Made by a program: the position numbers and the translations under genes
The notes under the pieces: model-generated
Database searches by the model: none
The model's input: only the letters and a program-made list of their open reading frames with translations
Told to the model about the DNA's origin: nothing
NCBI GenBank assembly: GCA_037974665.1
Contig: CM075764.1
Span: 85,058,825 to 85,122,824 of the forward strand
Direction: 5' to 3'
Source of the DNA: Ehretia macrophylla
Taxonomy: Eukaryota > Streptophyta > Magnoliopsida > Boraginales > Ehretiaceae
Length of the DNA: 64,000 nucleotides
In this document: piece by piece, positions 1 through 12,822 of the stretch
How positions within the stretch are numbered: position 1 is the stretch's first letter
Layout of the letters: the number at the start of each line of letters is the position of its first letter

Positions 1-1
1 A

Positions 2-3000
2 GTGAGTTATAACACTCAAAAGGATTAATGGACTCTCAATGAGCTCATTTTCTACTGTATGCAAGAAGAAGACAGATTGAAGCAAGACAAGACTGTTGAA
101 AGTGCTCATATGGCAACTACCTCAAAGAAAAATAAGCGAAAAATGAATAAAGATAAAGAATCTACAGTGGAAACATCACAACCCAACAAACAGAAAAAGA
201 GTCAGGATCAGGAATTTACCTATTACTTTTGCAAGAAACCTGAGCATGTGAAGAAGGATTGTTCCAAGTACGCCGCATGACGTGTAAAGAAAGGTACACT
301 TCTCATTTTAGTTTGTTCTGAAGCTAATTTAACTTTTGTACCTAGTAATACTTGGTGGATTGATTCTGGTGCTACTACTCATACAAGTATGTCTATGCAG
401 GGTTGTCTATGGAGCCGACCGCTAAGTGATATTGAAAGATTCATCTATGTGGACAATGGCAAAGCACTACTGATCGAAGCAATTAGGACCTTTAGATTAT
501 CTTTTGAGACTAGTTATTTTATTGAATTAAGAGAGACTTATGTAATACCGTCATTTAGGTAGAATTTGGTTTCTGTTTTTGTTTCCGTTTTGGACAAATT
601 TAGTTATTCTTGTTCTTTTGAAAATAATAAAGTTAGTATTTTTTTTAATTCTTCTCTTATTGTGACTGGTTCCTTAATTGATAAACTATATATGTTGAAC
701 ACCATTGTTTCATTTAATGAAACCTTGCAAACGACTTCAAGAGGTACAAAACGTAAATTAAAAAAATGAGAATTCCACCACTTTATGGCATAAGCGTTTA
801 GGTCACATCTCTTAAATGAGAATTCAGAGACTTGTGTCAGACGAAATACTTGAACCCCTTGATTACATTGACCATAATGTGTGTGTTCAGTGTATTAAAG
901 GGAATTAGACAAACATTAGGAAGATAAGTGCCAAGAGGAGTTCTGGCGTCTTACAATTAATACATTCTGATACATGCGGTCTATTCCCTACGGCTTCTTG
1001 GAATGGCCAATAGTATTTCATCACCTTTATAGACGACTATTCTTGTTATGGGTACTTATACTTAATTCATGAGAAGTCACAGTCCTTAGACCTTTTTAAG
1101 GCCTTCAAAGCCAAGGTTGAAAATCAACTGGGCAAGAAGATTAAAGCTGTCAAATCTGACCGTAGTAGTGAATACTATGATAGATATGATGGATCAACTG
1201 AACAACATCTGGGGCCTTTTGCCAAATTCCTAGAGGAATGGTGAATCGTCCCACAATACACAATGCTAAGGTCACCTAGCATTAATGATGTTGCTGAGAG
1301 ACGAAACAAAACTCTTAAGGATATGGTAAGAAGTATGATTAGTCATTCTTCCTTATTAGAATCACTCTGGGAAGATGCATTAAAGACTACAGCTTATATA
1401 CTGAATAAAGTACCTAGTAAAATGGTAGCTAAAACCCCTTATGAACTATGGCTAGACAAGAAGCCTAGCATAAAACACTTATACATTTGGGGTTGACCAG
1501 CTGAGGCGAGGCCTTATAGGCCACATGAAAAGAAACTGGACTCAAGAACAATTAGTTGCAATTTTGTTGAGTACGGTGAACGGTCGAGGGGTTTTAAGTT
1601 TTATGATCCCTCAACTAAGTCCTTTTTCGAAACGGGAAATGTAAGATTTCTTGAAGATGTTGAGTTTGAGGGAGAGATAAGGTTAGGGATGTTGTCTTTG
1701 AAGAGGAATCTATTTCTCTTCCAAACATTGTTACTGACAATTATCAGCCTACTGGCATTGTCCAAGATAACAATGAGGATTACCCTATGGACCTTCCCAC
1801 TCAAAATCAATATGTTGCTCCAGAAGAACAAACTCAACAACCCCAAGAAGAAGTGCCACTTAGGCGATCCACTAGAGAAAAAAGAAGTACAATTTTCAGT
1901 GATTATATTGTATTTATTCAAGAGCATGATTTTGACATAGGACAATGGAAGATGATCCAATCAACTTCCAACAAGTCAAACAAAGTGCCAATTGTCAAAA
2001 GTGGATTGATGCCATGAATGAGGAGATGAAGGCCATGAAGGACAATAATGTTTGGGATCTTGTCAAGTTGCCTGAAGGTGCGAAGCCCATTGGTTGTAAA
2101 TGGATTTTTAAAACCAAGAGTGATTCCAAGGGCAACATTAAGAGATATAAGGCGCATCTAGTTGCAAAGGATTTCCCTCAGAAGGAAGGCATTGGCTATA
2201 AAAGAGACTTTCTCTCTAGTTTCTACAAAATACTCTTTTAGAATAATAATGGCACTTGTGGCTCATTTTGATTTAGAGTTACATCAGATGGATATTAAGA
2301 CGGCTTTTCTCAATGGTGACATTGAGGAAACCATTTACATGGTGCAACCAAAAAACTTTGTCTTAGGTGATACAAAGTCAATGGTTTACAAACTCAAAAA
2401 GCCCATCTACGGTCTCAAGCAAGCTTCTTGTTAATGGTATCACAAGTTTTATCAAGTCATTATCTCATATGGTTTTGAGGTTAATGTAGTTGATGACTGT
2501 TTATATCACAAGTTCAATGGGAGTAAATTTATCTTCCTAGTGCTCTATGTCGATGACATACTATTGGCTAGCAATGATATAAGCTTATTGTACAAAACCA
2601 AGAGATTTATGACTAGGCATTTTGAAGTGAAAGATCTTATTGATGCCTCTTTTGTATTAAGAATTGAAATACATCGAGATCGCTCTCGGGGTATCCTTGG
2701 GTTATCACAAAAGAGTTATATCGAGAAGGTACTTACTAGATTTAGCATGATAGATTGTGCACAAGGAGATACTCTCGTTACAAAAGGAGACAAGTTTAAT
2801 CTCAGTCAGTGCTCCAAGAATGAAATTGAAAGAAAAGAGATGCAAAAGGTCCCCTATGCTTCAGCTGTAGGGAGTCTTATATATGCTAAGGTATGTACGC
2901 ATCCGGATTTAGTATACATAGTAGGTATATTAGGCAAATACTTAAGTAACCCTAGGATGGATCATTAGAAAGCAACCAAACGGTTTATGAGGTACTTAAA

Positions 3001-3538
3001 GAGGACAAAAGATTACATGTTCACCTATCGGAAGTCAAATAATTTGGAGATCATTGGGTATTTTGACTTCAATCTTGCGGGTCGCCAAGATAGTAGAAGA
3101 TCCACTTCTGGCTATGTCTACATGCTAGCTGGAGGCATTATCTCCTGGAGGAGTGCTAAGTAGTCACTCATATCTCCTTCTACTATGGCAGCGGAGTTCA
3201 TAGCTTATTATGAGGCAGCCAATCATGCGATATGGCTGTGAAATTTTATCACTACGCTGTGTATTGTAGATGGTATTGAAAGACCACTTAAGATATATTG
3301 TGACAATCTATCGGCAGTTCTATATTCGAATAACAACAGGAGCTCATCAAAGTCCAATCACATAGACATTAAGTCTTTAATTGTTAAGGAGCGAGTTCAG
3401 AGTAAGATAGTGTTAGTTGAACATATAGGAACAGACTTCATGCTTGCGGATCCGCTTACTAAAGGTTTACCACCCAAGGTCTTTCATGAGCATACTGCTT
3501 AAATGAGTGTTGTCTTATTTGATGATATGCAGTTTTAG
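2..3538 (+). pseudogene. Copia-1 gag-pol pseudogene
   Basis: Reading through stops and frameshifts gives the end of gag with a CCHC knuckle at about 228-262. The first Cys of that knuckle is replaced by Tyr (YYFCKKPEHVKKDC). Then come the protease motif WWIDSGATTH (about 355-385), the GAG-pre-integrase motif LWHKRLGHIS (about 780-812), the integrase core (about 950-1500, with DDYS and SDRSSEYY), RT (about 1945-2720, retaining YVDDILL near 2546) and RNase H (about 3050-3480). In-frame stops and frame changes recur, for example near 278, 905, 1243, 1495 and 2432, so no polyprotein can be made. The open pieces are relics, not separate genes. Confidence 0.85.
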
Positions 3539-3802
3539 TAGGAGTTTGTGTATGTCTTCAGTTCTTTTCCTTGACACTATGTATGTTCAGTTTTCTGTAG
3601 AATAAAGTTGATGGTTTTATTTTGATTTATTACTCTGAATGTGTTATCTTTCAATTATGGTTTAACATAAAATTTGAAAGACTAAGGTTTGATCACACTA
3701 CGGAATAAAATATAATTATCTTCGGAATTGGGATAATTGGTGTACCTATGATTATCAAATATAATTATCTTCGGAATTCATTTGTAGCCAAAGTAGGAGA
3801 TT

Positions 3803-4259
3803 TTTGGGTTATTTTATTAGCCATATGTGGGCTTACAAATTATTAACAATTATATTTAAGCTTCTATTCTTATTGGGATAATTAAGTGATCTAATTGTAG
3901 TTGATCCCAATAAGACATCCTATTTGGTATGGACTCTATAATTTATGGTACCCAATAGAAACCTAGTTAAGGATTAATGGGGTTCTAATTAGGTTGTCTA
4001 AATAAAGAAGGTCTTAGTCCCCAAGGCTAATCATTCTATTTTTCTCTGCTCCTCAATTCCCATCTTTGAGAGACATCTAGTAAGAGAATCTTGATTAGTC
4101 TGTGAAAGACCTCGCCCTAATTCTCCACAAGGTGATTTCATCTTCTCATAATTAAGACCATGGATTCAGGTACGCCGTTCTCAATATCTAACTAAGCAAT
4201 CTTGATATTCTAAACAAAGATTAAGGTATTAATTGAATATATCTATTTATGTTCTGACA
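3803..4259 (+). repeat. Copia-1 3' LTR (degenerate)
   Basis: Position is inferred from alignment with Copia-2: the purine-rich tract AAAGTAGGAGATT just upstream corresponds to the Copia-2 polypurine tract. Both LTRs share ATGGATTCAGGTAYGC roughly 100 bp before the LTR end (here about 4159-4174). The terminal TG is degraded. The CA at 4258-4259 is the most likely 3' end, because LINE coding sequence begins right after it. Confidence 0.5.
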
Positions 4260-5854
4260 TTTGGGTCTTTCAGATAGCCGTGAGAAAAGTAAAGTGTTTG
4301 TTGCTAGTCGTAGTGATAATATCAAGAATAAGATTCTACATTTGTTGAGATATAAATTGGGTGATCTTTTTGTTCGCTATTTAGGTATATCGTTAATTCT
4401 AGGATGGCTCCATATTCATTACTGTAAAACACTTGTTAGTAAGATCACTAATAAAATTGAGGGATAAACTTGCAGATTCCTCTCATTTGTAGGACGTAAG
4501 CAGTTTATGTCTTTAGTCCTTAATAGTATCCAAGCTTACTAGGTAAAAATGTTCTCTTTTCCTAAAAGTGTTCTTGATACTATTGAAAGAACAATGGCTT
4601 CTTTCCTCTGGGTAAGTAATAGAACTAATGGCAAAAATGCAAAGATTGCTTGGAACTCAGTCTGTCGCACCAAGGAAGAAGGTGGTCTAAGGATCAAAAA
4701 ATTCTTTGAATCAAACCAAGCCTCTATTATACGTTATCTTTGGATACTGCACACCAAGCAAAACCCAATTTAGTCTGATTGGATCGTTGCTAACCATCTG
4801 AGAGAGACTAACCATTGGGAATTGGAAATTTCCAAGGATGTAGCCTAGTACTGGAGATCAATCCTTAAGGCCCGACATTTGTTCAAACAACACGTTGTTC
4901 ATAGAATTGGTAGGGGCAATGATACTCTTTTTTGGCTTGACCTATGGCATCCCATGGGTGTTCTTGTGGACTTATTCACCAAAGCACTATTTGCAGTAGA
5001 GGTCACAACTTATATGCTAAAGTTGCTAATTTTACTCTTAGAGATGATTGGAATTGGCTTGTTAGTGATCTTTTTTTTTACATCATTGTCGCTTACATTG
5101 GGACGCTTTTTCCAGACAATAGCACATCCGATAGATTTGGATGACGTGATGATCCAAAGGGAAATTTCTCTATCAATGCAGCATGGAACTCAAGTAAAAC
5201 TAAGTTCCCTCTTGCACAATGGAACTATAAGATTTGGGGTACAGGCCATATCCTTAAGCATTCTTTTTGTGCCTGCTTAGTGTGGCTTAATAGGATACCA
5301 ACACAGTTCAGACTTGTGAGCTGGGGACTTAATGTTAATCCCCATGTGTCTTATGTCGTCTCACGATGGAGACTCGTGATCATATTTTCTTTGACTATGG
5401 CATTGCTCGTCGCATCTGAATGAAATGGATTTCTTTCTCAAACTGTAACAAACTTCTCTATAACTGGGATCTTATTGCAATTGGATTGCTTATCAAAGTA
5501 AAAAAAATACCTTACAAGTTACTATCATGAAGTTGTTGTTTGATACAACTATTTTCCATGTATGGAAGGAAAAAAACTATAAATTGCATCACCATGGTGC
5601 TTCCATGGAAGAGAAAGTCTTTGATCGTATATATTTATTATGATATAAAAAAAAGATTTTACAAAGTCAAAAGATTTAGATATAGTCTCATGAATAGTAC
5701 AATTTGTAGAGCTTGGAGAATAGGAGATACTATTTTGCACAACTAGTTGTTAGAGAGACCATTATTGGTTGATGCGTTGATTCATCATTGTATGTACTGT
5801 TGTAAATATTTTTGTTCTAATACAATCGATTGCTTACCTAACACCAAAAAAAAA
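4260..5854 (+). pseudogene. LINE fragment 1: 3' part of ORF2 (RT end and zf-RVT)
   Basis: The broken reading frame encodes the distal part of a plant LINE reverse transcriptase (VRYLGI, IEG.TCRFL, FPKSVLDTIERTMASFLW, GGLRIKK) at about 4261-4775. It is followed by a zf-RVT-type region at about 5150-5400 (WNYKIWGTGHILKHSFCACL). Frameshifts and stops are frequent. The 3' end is an A9 tract at about 5846-5854, as expected for target-primed retrotransposition. The 5' part is missing, probably through truncation or displacement by Copia-1. Non-functional. Confidence 0.75.
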
Positions 5855-5855
5855 G

Positions 5856-8715
5856 CTTAAAGATGTTCCCAAAACTTTCAAATCTAAGTACTTCACTAAC
5901 ATTCCATGCAAATAAGCCTCTCTTAGAGAGAAAATTGCTTCTATTCAGTAGGACATTCTTTCTGAATTTGCAAGCCGTAACAACATTGCCGAGGATAAAG
6001 AACTCATTAAGAAGGTTAAAACTTTGTCTGGAGCCCATAAAGCCATTCTCATGAAAATCCAAAATTCAATGGCTTAAAGAGGGAGATTTTAATACTACTT
6101 TCTTCCACAAGGCTATTAAAGGAACACAAGTGAAAAATTCCATCATTCGCCTTATGGATGCAACAGAAGGCCATTAACCAAATAAGATTATGTGTGTACT
6201 GAAATTTTGACTTATTTTACTAATCTTCTTGGTTATTTGAATACTCCTAGGGAAACCTTTAGGGTAGATGACATCATATCCATCATTGGTAAGGCTATCT
6301 CCACTAATTCGATTAACAACCTCATTGAGCCTATCACTCATGATGAGATTAAGAAAGTCATGTTCTTTCTTGATGGAAACAAAAGTCCAAGTCCAGATGG
6401 TTTCACTTCTCATTTCTATAAATCTACATAGGATATTGTGGGTAATGATTTTATTACTACATTCTAGTCTTTCTTCTTATCATGTTCTCTCCTCAAATAG
6501 GTAAACTTTACTTTTATTTTTCTTATGCCTAAGATTACTAACCCTTGTACAGTTAAGGATTTTAGGCCCATTTCTTACTGCAATACCATTTACAGTTCAT
6601 CACGAAAAGATCCTTGCCAATCACATCAAGAGTTGTCTCCCCCACATTATTTTTTGGAATCAATCTGCCTTTGTTATGAATCGCCTAATCACAAAAAATA
6701 TTCTCACTGCTCAAGACCTTGTTAGGGTTTACAATTGGCAGAACTCTACTCCAGTTGCACCATGAAAGTAGACCTCGCGAAGGCCTTTCACACTCTCAGA
6801 TGGGACTTATCATGGTTGCATTTCAAGCATTCAAATTCCCAACTCAATTTATGTCTTGGATCCATGCTTGTATCACATCCCCTCATTTCTCGATTTCTAT
6901 CAATGATATTCTTGAGGGTTATTTCAAAGGTACAAATGGCATCAGACAAGGTGATCCTATCTCTCCCTACCTCTTTGTCATTACTATGGAAGTTCTCACG
7001 TGTTTGCTTAATAAGCTTACTACCAGAAGGTATTTTATTTTTCATTCTAAATGCAGTAAGCTCAAGATCAATCACTTCTGCTTTGCAAATGATCTCCATA
7101 TCTTTTGTAAGGCAGACACCAATATTATTCAGGGAATTGTGAATGCGCTCAACCTCTTCCACTATCTCTCGGGCTTTTATCATAACATTGATAAGAGTGA
7201 AGTTTTTTTTTCTTCTTAAAGAATCCATTAAGGATATCCTTGGGTTTCATCAAGGCCATCTCCCTATTAGATATCTTGGAGTTCCTCTCATCTTTGGAAG
7301 ACTTAAAAGGATCGATGTCAATATAGACAAAATCACAAAGACAATTGATAAATGGACCCATAATTGGCTCTTTTTTGCTAGTAGACTTCAGTTAATTAAA
7401 TTTGTGCTCAACCACATGCACCTCTACTGGGCTTCTACACTGTTCATCCCTATGGGGGTTTTGGTTGAGACTGAGATAAAATTTATGGATTTTCTCTAGA
7501 TGGACCCTAGCCCAAAAGTATGCTAAGATAACATTTTTAAGCCATTTGAAGAATAGGGTTTAGGCTTGAGACGTTTGCCTTTCTCAAGCTTTTCTAGAGA
7601 TTATATCCCATGAGAGATTCCATTTAAAGCTTCTGGGTCTGGGCAAACCATAATCGAGGAAGATGTATTTAATACATCAAAATCCCCAGAGATACTTGCT
7701 GGTCCTGGCTGAAATTATTAAAGCTTAGGTCCATTACTAGAGAACTTATCACACATACACAATTAGAAATAGAAGAAACACTTTATTTTGGCATGGTATC
7801 TGGAATATTTCTAGCCTTCTCATTCCCTACCATAATATGAGTTCTCTACCTAGTGTAGATAGCAGAGTGTTTGACAAAATAATGGATGGTTGTTGGATCT
7901 AGCCTGTTCACCCCGTATTTTTAGCTCATCATCATCCATCCAACCATAACCTCCTTGGTCACCAGGGCATTTCTGATCAACTTAATTGGAAACACGTTAA
8001 CAATGGTACTTTCTCCTTCAGAAAGACTTGGGATTCTATCTATTCTAGGGGAATCATGATACACTAGTACACCCTTGTTTGGTTCCTGAACAACATTCTC
8101 AAGCACAGTTTCATTGCTTGACTCACTTGTTTGGATCACTTGGCCACCAAATACAAGCTGCCCACTTGGGATACCACCAACCATGATCATTGTATTTTCT
8201 ATTATCTTGGTTGTGGAACTTGCGACCACTTCTTCTTTAACTGTAGGTTCACCAAACACATGTGGAAGGAAGTTTAAACTTATTACTCATGGATAATTCT
8301 CTCATTTCCTTCAATTATTCTCACTTTAACTCATTCTCTTGTAAGGAAAGGGAACTTAAAGGAGCTTATATGTTCATAATCATCTTCTGCACCATTTACC
8401 ACATTTGGAAGGAAAGAAATGTTCACATCTTCAGGGGAAAAGCAAAAGCTAATGAGCAAATCATGTTGACTATTCAAGAGGATGTCATGGAAAAGATTCA
8501 AGAAGGAAGTAGTTTTAAATATATAAGTGTCAACCGATTATTTGTCAATAGAGATTCTCTTAATATTGTATTAACTTAGTACATTATTTTATTTCTCCTT
8601 TTGGGTTCTCCCTTATTTTGGTCATCCTAACTGCCATGGTCTTCTGTATTTACTTGTTTGTAAAACACTTTTTCTTTCATGAAATACATACATTTTGTTG
8701 GCGTAGCAAAAAAAA
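5856..8715 (+). pseudogene. LINE fragment 2: ORF2 RT domain to zf-RVT, 5' truncated
   Basis: Starting directly after the poly-A of LINE fragment 1, this copy keeps the stretch between endonuclease and RT (FNTTFFHKAIKG), the RT finger motif NKSPSPDGFTSHFYKS (about 6380-6430), KITNPCTVKDFRPISYCN (about 6528-6580), IRQGDPISPYLF (about 6940-6975) and the active-site region CFANDLHIF (about 7080-7105), where the usual FADDL has become FANDL, so a catalytic Asp is lost. VRYLGVPL-type sequence follows (7265-7300), then a zf-RVT region (about 7990-8275). Many frameshifts are present. The 3' end is an A8 run at 8708-8715. A minus-strand open frame over 7921-8259 is a shadow of the zf-RVT region. Confidence 0.8.
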
Positions 8716-9503
8716 TAATGTTCTTGCATTTTAGGTTACCTCTCTACCTATTACGTATCTATATGCCTTTGTTGGATTTAGGTTTTTAACCATTATGAAT
8801 ATTCTAGTTTAACTTAAAATTTAAATGGGTCCTATACATTGATGGGGAAAAATTATCATACATATTTCTCTTTTAGAAAAGTTACTTATCTCGAAGCACT
8901 ATCGTTTTAATTGAATCTCTCTAGTGTTTGCATGTTTTATGCATTTTGATGAACTAATTTCTATTTATGTAAGGAATACTTACCTAGAAAGAAGAAAACC
9001 CCTTCCCTTTTCCCCCTTGCCCCTTCCCCCTTCCCCACCCCCTTCTCCTACCCTAGCATATACGCTTATCCCCATAAACCCAACATACACCACACAAGAC
9101 AGGTCATACTTATATACATACATACTACACACCAAACATATCACTCATACACACATATACCACACATACAACAAATCATACACACATATACCACAAAATA
9201 GATCTCACACAAGCACATACTAGAACAACACACATGCATACTAGGAACATATATATGCACCTACCAATATTAAAGAATATAGAGGAACACAAATGGGGAT
9301 TGGTAGATCGAGTTTTAGGGGGATCGTAATAAGGGATTTGGGTTTTTGGGGTGAGGGGGTTAAGCTGGGGCTAAGGTAGAAATGGGGAAGGGGGTGCGTG
9401 TTAGAGGGGCCTAGGGCCTAGGGCTTGGGAGAAAAGGCGAGGAAAATTGTGGGATGTAGGAAATAGAGGTTGTAGCTGGGGAGAAAATGGGGAGGGGTGT
9501 AGA
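8716..9503. other. Gene-free low-complexity DNA with strand asymmetry
   Basis: No coding signal. A C/T-rich run on the + strand (about 8990-9060) and an AC/CACATA-rich stretch (about 9090-9240) are followed by a G-rich, C-poor block (about 9290-9500). The open frames here arise from low complexity. Confidence 0.6.
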
Positions 9504-12500
9504 TGTAAGGCTCAGCATAAAACTTATGAGCATTTGCATAATCCTATGTGCATATATATGATTATATGTGCACTTATTTATTTTAAATAAATATTCGATT
9601 AATATGTGCATAATTTATAAATAATTAGGAAGTGAGGCATATATGTTATTTACATAGGTTTTGTGTTTAGTAGTCTTCTAACACCCAAAGATATTTTAAT
9701 TAACTTAATAAGAAAAACTTTGACCATTTGATTTAGCCATTTAATTTAGAAAACTTTGACTTGACCTTAGTCTTCCGCTTAACTTGATTATTTGACTAAG
9801 TCTTCCATACACATATAATATATTATATAAAACTAAAAAAAAAAGAAAAAAAAGAGTGGTATCCGGCCATAGGGAAGAGGAAAAGAGAGATAACTGCTAA
9901 GTGTTATGGTAGTAGCTTTGTCATAAGAAGAAAGTTACCAAGTGTCCTCACATGCATAGATTTATTGCCAAGTGTAGCTTTCATGCAAAATTTAGTTAAC
10001 TTCTTAGTTACCTATGAACTAACTAGTACAATTTCTAGCTACATATAAGCTAACTAATAAAACTACTAGTTACAACTAAACTAGTGGGTGATATAAACTA
10101 GGCAAACAATATAAAACTATTATATACATTATGCCTATCTTTTAACATACACACCACTATACATAACACAAAACACAAAGAAAAATAGAGAGTGAGAGAA
10201 AGTGTGGGTCGGCCAAGGTTATGAGTAAGAGGAAGAGAGAGAGAAAGAGAAAGAGAAAGAGATGAAGAAAAACTTGAGGGCTAGCTTCAATCTTTGCTAT
10301 TTTTTGCTTCATTATGATTTGATCTTTATCAAGGTGAGGGATTAAAACTATTTACAATTTTTTAAAAAAAGTTTCATAGCATTATATTGAGTTATATGGC
10401 CATGCATGGAGTTACCTTTGTTGATATTGCAAGAAAAATGAGAATAAAGGTGTTTTGAGCTATTGCGTGTGCTTATCTTGTATAAATGTTGTATTATAAG
10501 TTGAGTTACAACCTATACATGTAGTTTAAATTTATTTCTAGCTTGCTTTGGTGATAAACATGTATGCATGTGTGCTATAATGGTTGATTTAGTATGAGTA
10601 ACATCAATCATGCATGCTGAAGTTTAAAAGAGTATTCTGCACAATGATTTTATATAACTGATTTGATATAGTAAATGTTATTGGATATGGCTAAAATTTG
10701 GATATGTTATACTAGAGACATAGTAGAACAAACTTCATGTTTGGTGTATGTTCTAATTTCGTGGTTAAGGTATTATTCTAAGTCAATTTCAGTGAGGTTC
10801 TGATTCTCGCATAAAAGCTGGACAGACTGCACAGTTCCATTCTAAGGGTCATATCTCAGTGAGTTTAACTCTGAATTGAGTTATGTTTGATTCTAAAACT
10901 TTTTACATTTAAAGATATATGTCTCTGTGAAATTTTATAATTTTTGGAGGACTTTAAGTTGGTTAACCGAATTAATAAAATCATACATGTGCTGTCCAGG
11001 TTTTCCAGCTTATATTTCTAGGTGTTTTATGTTATGCATGTGATCAAAAGCTTGCAAATCTTAGTTATATACTTGTATATGTAGACATATGTTATATATA
11101 TGCCTACTAACCACCTTTTGCCATGACTTTTGTGTAAATATAGTGTAGTGAGAATGACATTTATGAATCTAAGTTTGCATGTTGAGTTTGTGGTGCTCTA
11201 TCATGTGTTTAAGGCTCGATATGAATTAATCTTTGTACCGAGTTAAAGCATGAAGTTAATATAAGCATATAAATGGTGATTAAGTATTGTTTGAATAATT
11301 ACTACTTCGCTATGATGTTTAACCGTGAAGCAATGGTCTAGTGTGTTCGCTGAAATTGTTTCAAGGGCAATGAAATGTTGAAAGTAATACTAACGGTTGG
11401 GTGACCTACTTTGTTACGCAACCCAATGTGGTTATTCGTTAATGTACTATTGATTGTTAATGTGCTATCGATTGATTAAATATGGTTAAATGTTTAATTG
11501 TGCTTGGAGGCAACTTACTTTGTTATCCTCTCATCGTTAATGTTATCGTTATCGTTACCCGGATATGCATCCTTCAACGAGGCATGGTAGTATCGCATCA
11601 CTCCTAGGCGACTTTTAAGCTAGCGAGTGTATTGGCATAACTACCATGGTCCTAGTCCCTCTCTCGCATGGTCCCTAAGATCATAGGGAATTAGGTCGTA
11701 GATTTTCGGGTACATCCGGAGTACCCTGAATGGGAGTGATAAGTGGATGCCGGTAGTGTTAAAGTGTTTGTGGAAGTGGAATAAAGAGCAACATTAACGA
11801 TTGTAACCATATCCTTACCAATATGATATAGTCATGTGCTAATCATTTCGTTATATTAATGTTAATGTTTAATACTTTGGATTGTTGTTCGCATTGCATA
11901 TTTTGCAAATGTTTTTCGCAAGTTAAAGGTTTTCAAAACCTCCATTTTCACCCCCCTCACTGAGCTAGTATAGCTCACCCCTTTTCTTAATATTTCAGGT
12001 GCGACCGAGGCCAAGTATAAGCTTCAAGATGTTGGGAATAATTCGTGTGCTTGATGTGATTGGATGATGTTGCTTGTTATATTTTCTCTCAAGTTATGCT
12101 ATTTGTGATATGATGAAAGACGTTGGACATGGATATGTGTTAAACTTATGTTGTTTATTTTGAGTGTTTATGAACTTTAAACTTTATGGCATGTAAGTAA
12201 TTAAGTATTTGGAGTTTAAGGACTTGACAATATGATATGTAAATAGCAATGTGTCCCTTTTAAGGCCTAGGTGATTTTGTTTTTGCCATGTTATGTTGAA
12301 TCGGGTGGTTTGGATACAGATAGAGATTATCACGTTAATGCTGATATGACAATAATTGACTCAGACAGTGTTGTTGATGCATCCAATCAAATTTCATATT
12401 TAGAAGAGCTTAGGCTACGGGAATTAGGAATGAATAATGAAAGAAGGGTCATGGACACCTAAGGAAGATAAGAAGTTTACTGAGTATATCAAGGAAAATT

Positions 12501-12584
12501 ATAAGTTCTATTTAAGTGTTATAACGAATGATCGACTATTGCGATTGGACTCAGTTCTAGGCGAGGTTAAGTCGGAGCGTGACA
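9504..12584 (+). repeat. Gypsy-1 5' LTR (about 3.08 kb)
   Basis: The LTR starts TGTAAGGCTCAGCATAAAAC, comparable to the solo LTR at 51557 (TGTAATACC...CAGCATAT), and ends GAGCGTGACA 8 bp before the primer-binding site. It shares with that solo LTR the block GGGTACATCCGGAGTACCC (11708-11726) and the C-rich CCCTCACTGAGC region followed by a CAG. A purine-rich GAGAGAAAGAGAAAGAG tract (about 10226-10262) precedes a splice-donor-like AAG/GTGAGGG at 10331-10340. The acceptor-like TATTTCAG/GTG is at 11991-12000. The 63-codon open frame at 12271-12462 lies in the LTR and matches no family I know. Confidence 0.75.
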
Positions 12585-12592
12585 CCTTTAGG

Positions 12593-12604
12593 TGGTATCA
12601 GAGC
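12593..12604 (+). other. Gypsy-1 primer-binding site (tRNA-iMet type)
   Basis: TGGTATCAGAGC, the standard plant minus-strand primer site complementary to the 3' end of initiator Met-tRNA, 8 bp after the LTR end. Confidence 0.9.
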
Positions 12605-12822
12605 ATAGTTGCATAAGTTGGGACATGACTCCCGGACTGTGGGGTATACATCTTAATGTGAAATGTGATTTGAATGAATGTTTGTGTATGTCCAACGTGA
12701 TATTTATGTGTTATGTGTGAATTGTATGATACGTGCTCAACATGCCTTAAATAATGCATAATTTCATGTATATATGCGTTGCATGCATGCTATAACCGTG
12801 AGTGACCTGTCTATGCCAATAG

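Larger units (their letters stand above)
1..4259 (+). mobile_element. Copia-1: decayed Ty1/copia retrotransposon, 5' end outside window
   Basis: The window opens inside a copia gag and runs through protease, integrase, reverse transcriptase and RNase H remnants in canonical copia order, then a polypurine-like tract (about 3790-3802) and a degenerate 3' LTR ending near 4259. The pol order (integrase before RT) is diagnostic of Ty1/copia. Sequence next to the 3' end is LINE coding sequence, so the element probably inserted into an older LINE. The 5' LTR and target duplication lie outside the window or are lost. Its pol is closely similar to Copia-2 at 36981-39395, so the two belong to one family. 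Confidence 0.85.

Noticed and set aside
1-3538. Endogenous pararetrovirus rather than a retrotransposon
   Set aside because: Integrase precedes RT and an LTR follows; pararetroviruses have no integrase or LTR.
7921-8259. 112-codon minus-strand open frame with a protein-like composition
   Set aside because: It is antisense to the zf-RVT region of LINE fragment 2, which explains the sequence better.
12593-12604. Met-tRNA gene
   Set aside because: TGGTATCAGAGC is only the tRNA 3'-end complement; it is the retrotransposon primer-binding site. The same holds at 39396, 44957, 54583 and 62355.
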